64,000 bases of DNA from Phoenix dactylifera. Taxonomy: Eukaryota; Streptophyta; Magnoliopsida; Arecales; Arecaceae. Positions 46,483-57,379 of this stretch are shown piece after piece. A program made the translations under genes and the position numbers. The stretch lies in the NCBI RefSeq assembly GCF_009389715.1, contig NC_052393.1, positions 4,836,001 through 4,900,000 on the forward strand, given 5' to 3'. Below the pieces are notes generated by a model that was given only the letters and a program-made list of their open reading frames with translations, was not told the DNA's origin and made no database searches. Position 1 is the stretch's first letter; each line of letters begins with the position of its first letter.

Positions 46483-46837
46483 CCCCTTGCTTCTAATATA
46501 CTTATTGATTTGATCTACAAGCAGCTTTTCTTATCTGTTCTGAGTGAATGTTGGATAGGATGATTCTTTCAGTTTTATTTTGTATATATTGCATTGTGCC
46601 ATTGTCCTTGTGTTGATGCTCTTAGCATTAGAAGCAGAGCTCAATTCTCAAGTTTCTTTCTCTGGCCTTCTCAACAAGCAGAAGTTGAACACCCTTTTTT
46701 CTGTCTTCTTTTATGGGAGTTTAGAGATTTATTGTCTCTCATGAGGCAAAAATTACTTTCATCCACTAGACATAAGACTGTTTGAATTCACCCAATATTT
46801 TCCTATATATCTTTCTTTTGGAGATAGCATCTCAATT

Positions 46838-46861
46838 CCCCCCCCCCCCCCCCCCCCCCCC
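46838..46861 (+). repeat. Poly(C) run, 24 bp
   Basis: Twenty-four consecutive C residues followed by a CT-rich tail. Long C homopolymers are rare and this one may be an assembly-sensitive site. Confidence 0.95.
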
Positions 46862-46879
46862 TCCCCTCCTCAAAAGTCT

Positions 46880-48780
46880 ATTGTAGAATTTTTTTACTAT
46901 TGAAACACTTCTGTTTAAAATGAAAATCACTTATTTCACCTCATTGGTTTGACGGTTTCAGATCCAGTATCAACTATTTTATTGTATCTGATGGCATCAT
47001 GCTTAAAGAATTAAACTTTATAATTTTTGAAAACAGATTGTTTGAACAGCCCCATTAGTTTGTTTTAACTGGAAATTCGCAAACAACACACATTTTGGAT
47101 TGGTTCTAGCTGAAATTTTGACATTTTGCGCTCAGTTTCCATGTCATGGGGAGAAGTCACAAAGTATTATAACAAATTTCTCCTACCATGGTTTACTAAT
47201 TTGAACATTAAATTTTTTTGTTATCCTTATCGTTCTATATAGAATTATAAATTAATTAGTTTTATCTTACCATTTTTGGACAGTTTGCATTTTCGGCATT
47301 CTCGAATCTCGACCGTTTTTAAAGTATGTTACACTTATTAAATTTTTTTTTTTAAAAAAAATTCTTTTAGTGAGTTCGTCTTAGATTCCCAAATGTATTA
47401 GGCCGCCCTTGGCGTTTGTGATAAATTGAGTGAACTAGTGCGCATTAGTTTTCATGGGTGGGACCTCTGGCTATACCTTAAAAACAGACTATATAAAGAT
47501 CTTAGCTTGTAGAATTCTCATAATATGAGCATCAATCTTGAGTAGACTTGCCATTTATAAATTCACCATTGGCACCGTGTAGCCATTCTTGCAGCAAAAC
47601 TTCTAGTCTTCTAGATGCAATGTCAGTGTCAACCCATCTTTTCCTTATATTCCTCTGTATTGTTTTCTTCAGCTATTCCTCTTTCACTGAATTGCTATTA
47701 TGTGTACACGGGATAAATTCCGGACTGCGTTTTATGTTCATTTCCATAGTTGATGCTTTGGGAATTTTTCACCATGAAGTCCAGATATAGCTGCCAGATA
47801 CATTGGAGCTGCTGTAGCATCCTCCGCGATCGTATGTGTATTCGATACAGCTACTGCCGAGAAGAAGATACTTGGAGGTAGAAAAGAAAAATCTTTGTAG
47901 AGAACCTGCTTTCATCTTATTGAAATCAAAATTGAACGTAATTTAATTACCACGGTTGAGAATTAAACACCCTCAAGGATTGCAGCGTTAGCAGAGGAAC
48001 CTTTGTTTTAAATTTAGTTTAATTTTAACCTCACGAGTCATTGTTATAAATTGAAGTCTTTTTAAGCATGTACCATTGGCAAAGTAGATTCTTTGCCATC
48101 ATGATGGAACGATCATTAGCATGTTTTGCAGCCACGTCAAGGTGCCATGAACAAGACGTGGGCTGCGGACAAAGTCATTGGACCTACAATACACATTCAA
48201 CCCAAAATAAAGTAGTACCATCAGGCAGACCGTAAGCAAATCGGCTTTGATTTCTGAATGATCCACATCACTTATGGTTCTATTGTAACAAAAAATTTCC
48301 TTTTTATGTGGAAAAGACCCGTATCAATAATTATGATCTTACATATAGATAATTCTTTAATATCTTATTCATTTGCAACAAAATATTTTTTTTGTGGGTA
48401 AAAAAAATATTTTTTTTGGAGAGGGAGACTATTTGACTAATCGATTTACAGGTATCTAACATATTCATAGCTAAGAATTTTCCACAAGTGGTGACAAAAC
48501 GTATAACTTGTACAAATATTTCCATTTTCGATCCAATCCATTCGTTCGTAGGGCTATTTACTCGATCGTAGATATTTCTGCAGCACCTCTAACAGAGAAA
48601 CAAATAGACTTTTCACAAGTTCAGTACATCAGAAATCAGTCTGCAATTCTAGAAATCTCAGAAGTGGACAAAAATTCTAGTCTATCGAAAAATTAAAATG
48701 CAGAGAAGATGACAAAATTTTGCTTCCAATTAAATCAGCTCCGGTCTAATATCTTGCTGCACCGGATTCATCTATTCTGC
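46880..48780. other. No gene visible
   Basis: AT-rich DNA with only short frames (up to 80 codons) lacking motifs. I found no element ends. Confidence 0.4.
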
Positions 48781-48790
48781 TTGCTGTTCT

Positions 48791-49229
48791 TGTAACAACG
48801 CAGGACCTCACCCAAAATGGCTAGCCGGAAGGTATTATTTGGGTTCCTTGATCCTGTATAAGTATCCAAGATCTACCCAGCAAATAACCGATGTGGGACT
48901 AAACACACGCCCGCACGGGTCCTCACATACTCTCCCCGTTCAAACCCTGACGTCCTCGTCAGGCTAAGGGTTCAAATCCATTCAAATCTAATTACAAATG
49001 CCACGATCGGCTCGTGGTCAGCTCCAATGGATCTGTGCTGCAGTGTCTCCTAGTCCACATAAATTATAGGCTGGGTCCGCTTTGATACCATTTGTAACAA
49101 CGCAAGACCTCATCCAAAATGGCTAGCCGGAAGGTATTATTTGGGTTCCTTGATCCTGTATAAGTACCCAAGATCTACCCAACAAATAACCGATGTGGGA
49201 CTAAACACACACCAGCACGGGTCCTCACA
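48791..49229 (-). mobile_element. Complete TRIM, 439 bp, perfect TSD
   Basis: Reference copy of the larger TRIM family. LTRs of 137 bp at 48791-48927 and 49093-49229 differ by only a few bases. On the minus strand each reads TGTGAGGACCC...GTTACA. The primer site TGGTATCAAAGC follows the 5' LTR (plus about 49090-49079) with a two-base gap. The purine tract 'aacggggagagta' precedes the 3' LTR. The target duplication GTTCT is perfect (48786-48790, 49230-49234). The 165-bp interior encodes nothing. Confidence 0.93.
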
Positions 49230-49234
49230 GTTCT

Positions 49235-51026
49235 AACGGATCGCAGGTGAAAAATCAGAAGTGATCATGAACAAATGGAATAAACAGGCCAATGCACCTC
49301 ATTCCCTCTCAGCAAAACCATTTCCCTTGCAAAATGGGAATGCTGAACCCCATGAGTTAGGAAAAATGTTACCAAGTATGCATGGACTCTGCATGTGTTC
49401 TTGCTGCAGAAGACATGAGTTCTTTTCTAAGCACATTTACCGTAGGTGATTTCCAATGATAGCAGAATGACATCTTCCAAGGTTCTCTGTTGATACATCT
49501 CGAAGCCGATCTTCGCTGACGAGGCAAACCAATCGATGAAAGCTCGTCATCTAGCTACGGACTGACCATTTAAAGCTTGCCATATGACAGACCTAAAAGA
49601 TGCGTGGAGAGTCCTCTACATTTCAAATTCTCTCCCTAGCTGGCAACAACTAGGCTATGATCGTTAATTGTTTTCTAGCAAACCTGACAGCTGAGCAAAT
49701 CCCCCTGAGAAGTGTGGGCATGATTCGCGAGATACACGATTTGTTACCTTATCAATCAGCATATAGCCTGAAACTACCGACGGTGGGCTCCGACCCTTGC
49801 TTATATATTATGTTCCCAGAGGCTGTCCAAGTAAATTTTCTTTCGACTTTTTTATACTCTCTCTCTCTATTTCTCTAGGACCTCTTTTTGTTTTCTGAGA
49901 GTCATGTTTGACTTAAATATCGGAGAGTCCCTCACTAGAGCAGACTGTTTTGTTTTTGTTGTTTCATATCGAAGTCAGCATTGAAGCACTGGTCAAAGCC
50001 GTTCCTCCATCATTCAATGCCAACTGGTGGGTGTTCAGTGTCAGAATCATCAACGATCAAGCGGCAGCGGCCATCGGACCATCATTGTGGAGCATTCAAT
50101 CTCTCCGATTCGGATGGCAAATAAGTCAAGATCTTTAGCGACTCTATCAACTCAACGCCCAGAATGGTCTGGATAAACATGTTTCAGTAAGGACCACTTC
50201 GTCGTTTAATAAAAGCACCAGATTTCAGATTAAACCATCTGTCATGAAGAAGAGAAACCCCTTCAATTTTGGGTTCAGGCCCGGGTGCTTGTCATTTGCA
50301 CAAGGCAAGTGCAATGGTATTTACAGGACATGAGAATCTTCAAAAGAAACATGCATTTGTTTGACATGTTACCAGGGAGCTAGTGGTCCTTAAGACCAAG
50401 CCACAGCACCAATGGCCTGGATGAGCTGCAGCTACTGCTGAAATAAATTAAAAATGTCAGATTACTACATTACTCATTCTGAAGTATATTTTCATGAAAT
50501 TTTAAGAAAAATCTTATTTAGCATTTCTTTTTTTTTTTCCCCCTCTTATCAGCAAGATTCACGAGTGCAAAGAAAGATTACTGCACAAAATCCAACTTGG
50601 AACCTTCCATCGACAAATCCACTAAAGCACTACATTTGCCTGAATTGAAAAGAAAAATAGCAGAACAGGAGCTCACCATTCAAAGTCGATTTGCCTCTGT
50701 TTTTGTTATTAGCAGGTAAACTATGCACCAATGAAAGTAACAATGGACTACGAGCTTGAAAAAGAGACAATATAATGATAGGAATACTAAGAAAAGAACT
50801 AACAAGAGAGGGATGATTTAGCAAGGTCAATCTGTGTTAAGCTAAATTTCGTAGCATGATTGTAATTAAATCTTTACCCATCATCTGCCACATTGCTATG
50901 TATACAAAATTTACGGTAAACAACTTGGAAAGATGTAGATTTTTTTTTGTGTAAAAAAAATAAGATCACCTAATACAATTTGAAAGGGCCATGATCCACA
51001 CAGTTTCAATTTGTTTAGACATATTG
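49235..51026. other. No gene visible
   Basis: Frames up to 73 codons without motifs. No exon or element ends recognised. Confidence 0.4.
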
Positions 51027-51031
51027 GTTGG

Positions 51032-51745
51032 TGTTGGGGAAAAAATGGATTGCTCAAAGCACGTGGGTAAATCGCCGGCACTTGATGGCAAGCGCGACGG
51101 CAATAACTCTCAAGACGCCCGACCTCAAGGCGCCCGACCCCAAAGCGTCCGACCTTAAGACCCCCGACCTCAGTGCGCCCGGCCCCAGAGCTTGCAGCCT
51201 TGATCTCCGCTAAGTTGAGCCCGATCAACCTCAAGCTCAAAGAAGACCCAGTCAAAGGAAGAAGCAGACCCCTCCACTCCACCGAAAATCAAGTCCTGCT
51301 TCTCCTCATCCGGGGTCCAATTCCGCGATCTCCGCCTCAACGACTGCCAACGATGAAATATGCACGATCTCAACGGACCGCCAGTGAGCCCAAGATCTCG
51401 GGCCGTCTACGCTAATTCATTAATTCACACGATCACGTTCAATCACTACGGTAACTCATTAATTCGCACAATCACGTCCAGTCACTGGTAACCCATATAC
51501 CTCTCTTATAAAAAGGAGGACTTCTTCCTTCTCAAGAGAGATTCTTTTTTTTAACGTAATCTCTTTGCTTGCTCCAAAAAAACCCCTCTGACTTAAGCAT
51601 CGGAGGGTCGGTGGTCGAGGGTCGCCGGAACCCCCGGCCACCGGCTTCTTGCAGGTCCTTCGGAGAAAGCTGTTTGCCGCCGCATCCCCTGCCGGAGCTC
51701 CTCCTCTTCGGTCCCCGGTCACCCCAGGTCCAGTTTCCAGCAACA
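51032..51745 (+). mobile_element. Solo LTR (Ty3/gypsy-like), 714 bp
   Basis: TGTTGGGG...CAGCAACA with a short inverted end (TGTTG/CAACA). Flanking 5-mers GTTGG (51027-51031) and GTTAG (51746-51750) match at four of five positions. A TATA-like 'cttataaaaagg' lies near 51506. It is followed by 'ctgacttaagcatcggaggg', a block found in many plant gypsy LTRs just downstream of the transcription start. A 15-bp tandem repeat lies at 51111-51185. Confidence 0.8.
51111..51185 (+). repeat. 15-bp tandem repeat x 5 inside the solo LTR
   Basis: Five exact-length units of the type 'caagacgcccgacct'. Because the unit is a multiple of three, both strands stay open and give short repetitive frames. I do not call a protein. 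Confidence 0.85.
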
Positions 51746-51750
51746 GTTAG

Positions 51751-53040
51751 TATCCTTAGTTACAAAACTGTATGCTACCAATCTATTTCTAGTCAACTCT
51801 ATTATGTGAACTCCAAACATTTTTCAAGCATCACTTTTTTTAATTCAACTTGTAAGTTGCAACTATGGAAATTTAGCTAAAGCAATGTACAAAATTGTAG
51901 GTCAAATAATATGTAAGTGCTATGAATAAGAATATTTCATTTATACTTTTCGCAGATAGAGAGGTATCCTTAACCACACATCAAAACATTTATTCTGCAT
52001 ACAATTGACATTGGTTTCTATCACCCGACCTACATGCGTGCACTTGTAGCATGGTCATTCAAGCAGGTAGATTGCTTGCCGACCTTATTTGATAACAATA
52101 TCCATAACCATCCATCGATCATCCTAGCTGTATTAGTCGGTGATATCTTTATAAATGTAAAAATGCGAAAACAACTTGAAATAGGTTGAGTGTCAACCCT
52201 AGCCTTATCAAGACGTCACCCTTGGAGGAACAACGTGTTAAGATTGGATAACATTCACAACATTCTTAATTCAATTCAAGCTCAACATTCAAGTCAAGAA
52301 TTCCATCCAAGGCCTTCCATTTATCCCCTGCCCAAAGGGCAATGACATTGAATAATGACTTGGAATTTTGACCCTAGATGGATCCTGAGAGCTACAGGTA
52401 TCCACCTTTCAATACAACGTGGGAAGCCGTGGCTGGTCAAGATAACGGTGCCGTGGGTCCCGCGAATCGGAGATGCCGGTCGAGCCATGCCGTCTCCACG
52501 AAAGCTTATGTGATATTAAAACAAAATATTCCAATGTAGTCTCCTGCTACAGGTGTGAATGGGATAAGGTTCAGGACAATGACAGAATTATTATGTTATA
52601 GTGGACCACCACAGCACGTCCGTTATTTATCTTACGATATTTAAATAAAAATTTTAATGATTCAGATAATATTACTATATAATTGTTATAACAATAATAT
52701 AAGAGAGATAATGAGTAGCAATGAAAGATTAATAACTTTATTTCAAATTTTCATTGTTCATTTGGTAAACTTATTATTTTTTAAGATTAGAGTACGTTGG
52801 AAGAAAACTTAAATTTGGGACGATTGCTGTTTGTTTTTTATTTTTTTTTGCTATATAACTAGCAAAAATTTTATATAGAGATTGATATGAAAAAAGCATT
52901 TTAATTATTTTTTATTTATTTCCAAAGCATAAATTTTTGGTTTCAAAGTCTTGAAGATTTCTATCCAACAATTTTTTTTTCCTTTTTTCCCCTTAGATTT
53001 AGATGAAAAAGGAAAAACCAATTTATTTTAAAAATAGTAT
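51751..53040. other. No gene visible
   Basis: AT-rich, one GC-richer patch at about 52420-52500. No exon or element ends recognised. Confidence 0.4.
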
Positions 53041-53049
53041 TAAATAATG

Positions 53050-53478
53050 AAATTTTTTTGCATGAATATCCTTCTAAAAATTTAAAATTACGTGAATACT
53101 CTCTTTATTTCTATTTATTTTTGTTCCCTCATAAAATACTGTTTTTGCATAAATACTCCAAATATAATGGTTCTTCTAACACCATTAATAAAAACTATAT
53201 TTATTTTAATTAAAAATAAAGTTTTAAAATTATTTTTTGTCCCCATCACAATCATCTTATAAATTTTTTTTCCACACCTAGCTATTAAGAATATTCTAAT
53301 TATTTTAATTTAAAACCGTTAATTTTTTAATGGCAATAGATGGCGTGGGTACATATTGAAAAATAAAAATAAAAAAAGATAAAATAGTAAAATAAATATT
53401 TTATGAAGGTATATATATAAATTTTAAAAGAATATTTATATAAAATTTGATATTTAAGAAGGTATCACGTAAAAAATT
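53050..53478 (-). mobile_element. AT-rich MITE-like element, copy 2 (inverted)
   Basis: The reverse complement aligns along its length with 8839-9272, sharing for example 'tttttattaa(c/t)ggtgttag' and 'gcatgaatatcctt' ends. Non-coding. Confidence 0.65.
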
Positions 53479-53489
53479 CTAAATAATAT

Positions 53490-55215
53490 TTTGTAATAGA
53501 CTGTTATAATGCCAAATAATCCATTGTTACTGCCATTATATCTTCAGTTATTACATATTGTACCATGCAACTGTTGTAACCGCCGTTATAACGGTACAGA
53601 AGCCGTTATTTTAAAGAACGGGAATTTTGTTGGGATACTGGAACCTTCCTCGCAGTTTCTTCTATCAATTTCACCCCTGTACGAGATGTCAGGTGACGAC
53701 AGTGATGGGGCCGGTGAGGCCGGGGGCATGCCGGGAAGAGGGTCATCATGACTCATATCCCATTAACTTTGACATGACATTTAGAGACCAATTTTATCTT
53801 AAATTATTTTTTTTTAGAAGGAAAGGACCAGCCCACCCCAGATAGCAGCCTCGACTAGGCCTCCACCTTTCTGCCCAGCCAGAAAAATGTTCGATGCGGA
53901 TAGACTTCGTTTTATTCATATTCTCTTCATCCGAAGATAGGTAATTCACATCTGGTATCACTCATATATAAATAGAAGAAAAACATAACCCCTAATAAAT
54001 CGCTCAAATGTGGGCATCCAGTCTTCAAATTTATCCGTGCATTCTGATTTCGGACAACTTAAAACGGAATTATCATCCTTCTACCACCTTGGTGGCTTAA
54101 ATTATCTTTCTTCGCTGTCCGAATCGTGCCGTTCCGTTTCCCATTGCAACCGTCCAAACTCGTGCTCTGGCTTGATCATTAATTGCGTCGAGAGTGAAGA
54201 CTTTTGTTTTTGGTAAAAAAGAGTGAAGACTTAAATGACGGCCTTTGTACTTACCAAATGAACAAGCGCTGTTATTATTTACCCAAAAATACCGGCATCT
54301 AGAAGCACCCTTTCGGTGACGTGACGTGCAAAATAATTGGCTTCCCGTTCCCTGGTGCAGTCGTTTGGAGTGACGTGGGAAGATTTTTAAGTTGGTGAGA
54401 ATACTACAGTTATTATACACATCAAATATATTTGGAAGTACATCCAGTATTCTTGTGACAATCTGTATTTTTTAATATAAACTATTTATATTAGAAAAGG
54501 ATACACTGCACTTTCAAGGCAAAAAAAAAGCCGAATATTATATACAGGGAATAGCTATCAGATAGATCACATCTTTGAAAAATATTTAGAAACAATTTTT
54601 AAAGCAACTCAAAACTAAAATAATATATCTAGCTACCATTAATCAATTAATATGAGCATACAAGGTGCGGAGATGTCTGACTTCCAACTTCCAAGGTACA
54701 GTATTTGCTATTTACAAAGTTGCTATTATTCTGGCTGTTATTATCAATATATTCAGTATTTTATTGTTTAACAAATATTCATACTTCATCTAGATTAATA
54801 TCCTTCCTCTAGAGTATTATTGTATGATAATTTTTATATCACATGAAAGATAATAATTTTAATAAACAGCAAAATAATTAAGACCATCATTATTGTAAGG
54901 CGGTATTTGGTAATTTAAATCGGATCATAAGATTATTCTTAGATCATCGATGATTTTTATTTTAAAAAATTTTGATCTTCGATTATTTAAGATCACCATG
55001 TTTGATATTCAATATTTTAATAATTAAAAATTCTCAAATATCTATAAATAATTGGCTTGGTATTTGTTGAGAATCTAAATAACAGGTTATATAATAATAA
55101 AATTAGCCTCGATATAGTTGATAAAATATATAATATATATTATTATAACTAAGTAATTTGGTTGGTACTTCACAGAAATTTAAGTATAATATCAAAATAA
55201 TCTCTGTTATATCTC
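53490..55215. other. No gene visible
   Basis: Mixed and AT-rich DNA. A palindrome 'accgttataacggt'-like lies near 53580. Frames up to 107 codons (54097-54420 minus) have no recognisable domain. Confidence 0.4.

Positions 55216-55218
<3 letters not shown>

Positions 55219-55249
<31 letters not shown>
55219..55249. repeat. (TA)n microsatellite
   Basis: About fifteen TA repeats. Confidence 0.9.
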
Positions 55250-55254
<5 letters not shown>

Positions 55255-55544
55255 AAAAAAATATTATAACTGTCGTTTTGCTTGAGGGCATGATCGCTTA
55301 TTGGCTAAGACAGGAGGGCTATTGTAGTCATTTCAATATAAAAGTGGAACACTAACTGACTCCAGGAGGGCGTTAATAAACTAACGCCGTGAAGGAATAT
55401 ACCTCCGCATATTCGCATTCGCATGTGCGCTACCACCTAACGCTGTGAAGGACCATGGTTTACGAGACGGCGAGCGAACGACGGCCGCGTGGGTAACGTT
55501 GGACGGAAGGGGGGGGGGAGTCGGCGTGCTGTTGTTGTGGGGCC

Positions 55545-55552
55545 TATAAATA
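55545..55552 (+). promoter_or_regulatory. TATA box of the LEA_3-like gene
   Basis: TATAAATA in 'ggcctataaataag', about 112 bp before the ATG; the spacing fits a plant core promoter with a short 5' UTR. Confidence 0.75.
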
Positions 55553-55663
55553 AGTTCGAGGGGGCCGGAGCCCCTTCATTCTCTTCACCCACTCGTTTCT
55601 CCGTTCTCTGGACCCAACTCTCTCACAGCGAGCTCGATCCAAGGGGATCTCGTTCTCTCTTGT

Positions 55664-57257
55664 ATGGCAGCCAATTCGAAGGGGAGAGTGCTCGCGGGCA
55701 GCTTCGGGAGGCGACTCGTGAACCAGATCTGGGCGGCGGGCTCTCGGGATTCACCTCCCTTCTCCTACTCCGCTGTCTCGGCTTCTAGGTATCTCCGCTC
55801 GACGATCTCTCTCGAATGCCCTTCTTTTGACTAAGGGTTTTAGTTGTTTGGGTTCTAACGAGCTTTCGTTGGTGTGGATCTGATTATATTCCAGAGTAAT
55901 TCGTTTCTGTGATTCTACTCTTTCTTGATATGAAGGTATTCTTCTTGATTTATTTTAGTTTTTATTCTCGGTCGAGTAAATTTTTGATCGCTAATTTTTC
56001 TTCGGTAACTCTTTGTAAGACGATGATCTCTACCGATCTACCGTCTATCTATTTTTTATCATCAGATTTTTTTCTATAAAATATTTCATAAATTTGTCGC
56101 AAAACAGGAAGTGGCTTCGAAAGGAATCGTGATTACGGGGGAAAATAAAGAAATCTTCCTTATGGATTTCTTCGATCTTTCTCTTCTTTTTCTTTCGCAT
56201 ATCTGACCGAAAGGAAGTGATGAATACTGAAAAATTCTTCACATATAGCAGGTTTTACCATCTTCTTTTTCAAAAATTACTGAATACTGAAACATCCGTC
56301 TCCGCCGGTCACCGTACCTTCTTTGTTTTTTTTTCCCCAATATCAACCCTTCTCCAACCTTTTATCCGTTCCTTGTTCTCCTTCTCTCTCTCTCTCTCTC
56401 CCTCTCTCCCTCTCTCTCCGATGAAAATGTAGTCATCGAGAAAGAGAAAACAATCAAAGCACTGGTAGTGACAGCCAGAAAGCATCCACTGCGAACCGGA
56501 TTCTCGATCCGGATAATCAGAATCGTAGGATCTCCTGAGCAGCTCTCTTTTTTGACCCTCTCTGGTTGTCCTCCGGACCGTGGGGCCCCGGGCAGTATGC
56601 CTAACCAATAGTAACCGCTGGAAGAGCATATTAGCTGTGGACCGTACGCAATGGACGGTCCTGATGATGGGAAAAACTCTACCGCTTTAAGTTCCTTGCC
56701 GGTAGATTAACAGATCCATCAGGGGCATCTAGGTCTTTATACTTATGGGAACAGGGCTTCCGTACACGTGGGTTCGGCCCTTACGTGGCTCCGGGGTTGT
56801 TCAAGCACGTCCCGCCCGGCTCTTGTCCGGAGTTCCCCTAATTTACCAAAGTTGCCCCTGTCCTCGCGGCGAACACGGAGCAGCACGGTCCTCGAATTGC
56901 TGATCGACACGCTTACAGTTGAAGGGAGGGGTCCCCCTTTTCTCGTGGTTGGCTGACACGTGTATGTTTATTTTTATGCTCTTATTCCCGTGTCGCAGGA
57001 GGAGCGTGCACGTCTCGACATACGACAAGAACGTCGACGATCAGGTGCCGCCAAGTGTCCTGCCGGACGATGTGATCGCGGCGCAGTCGGAGAAGTACTG
57101 GAGCCCGCACCCGAAGACCGGCGTTTTCGGGCCCGCCGACCAGAACCCGGCCCCTGGCGGGGATCCCGCCGCGCCGGCCGGGAATGGTCCCTCGGTTCTG
57201 GACGAGAAGGCCTGGTTCCGCCCCCTCGAGGACGTGGACAAGCCTCCCCACGCCTGA
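55664..57257 (+). CDS. LEA_3-like protein (At5g17165 type), 127 aa
   Basis: Two exons, 55664-55788 and 56999-57257 (TGA 57255-57257), joined in frame across a 1210-bp GT-AG intron; 384 nt in all. The N-terminal exon is basic and serine-rich (MAANSKGRVLAGSFGRRLVN...), consistent with a mitochondrial presequence. Exon 2 starts 'RSVHVSTYDKNVDDQVPPS' and contains the family signature 'EKYWSPHPKTGVFGPAD', a Gly/Ala/Pro-rich linker and the C-terminal 'EKAWFRPLEDVDKP'. This matches, from memory, plant late-embryogenesis-abundant LEA_3 (SAG21/Lea5-related) proteins annotated like At5g17165. Such proteins are small, probably mitochondrial and stress-induced. Start: first ATG after the TATA box. Several ACGT-core motifs lie at the 3' end of the intron. 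The polyadenylation signal AATAAA is at 57349-57354. Confidence 0.88.
56760..56965 (+). promoter_or_regulatory. Cluster of ACGT-core (ABRE/G-box-like) motifs in the LEA intron
   Basis: 'tacacgtggg' near 56763, 'ttacgtggct' near 56780, 'agcacgtccc' near 56805 and 'gacacgtgta' near 56956, all within 210 bp directly upstream of exon 2. Two contain CACGTG or ACGTGGC, the cores bound by ABA-responsive bZIP factors. Confidence 0.5.
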
Positions 57258-57348
57258 CCTGAGGAGACGAACATCGAGCACTTGGTGGGCTCTTATCTTC
57301 GGTTCGTATTCCTCCCGTAATAGTACCGAAATAGGAGCGTATCTAGTA

Positions 57349-57354
57349 AATAAA
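57349..57354 (+). terminator. Polyadenylation signal of the LEA_3-like gene
   Basis: AATAAA, 92 bp after the stop codon. Confidence 0.6.
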
Positions 57355-57379
57355 AGCGTGCGTTCTTCACTTGTACGGG

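Noticed and set aside
51028..51282. Repetitive frames with 5-residue periodicity
   Set aside because: Explained by the 15-bp tandem repeat within a solo LTR.
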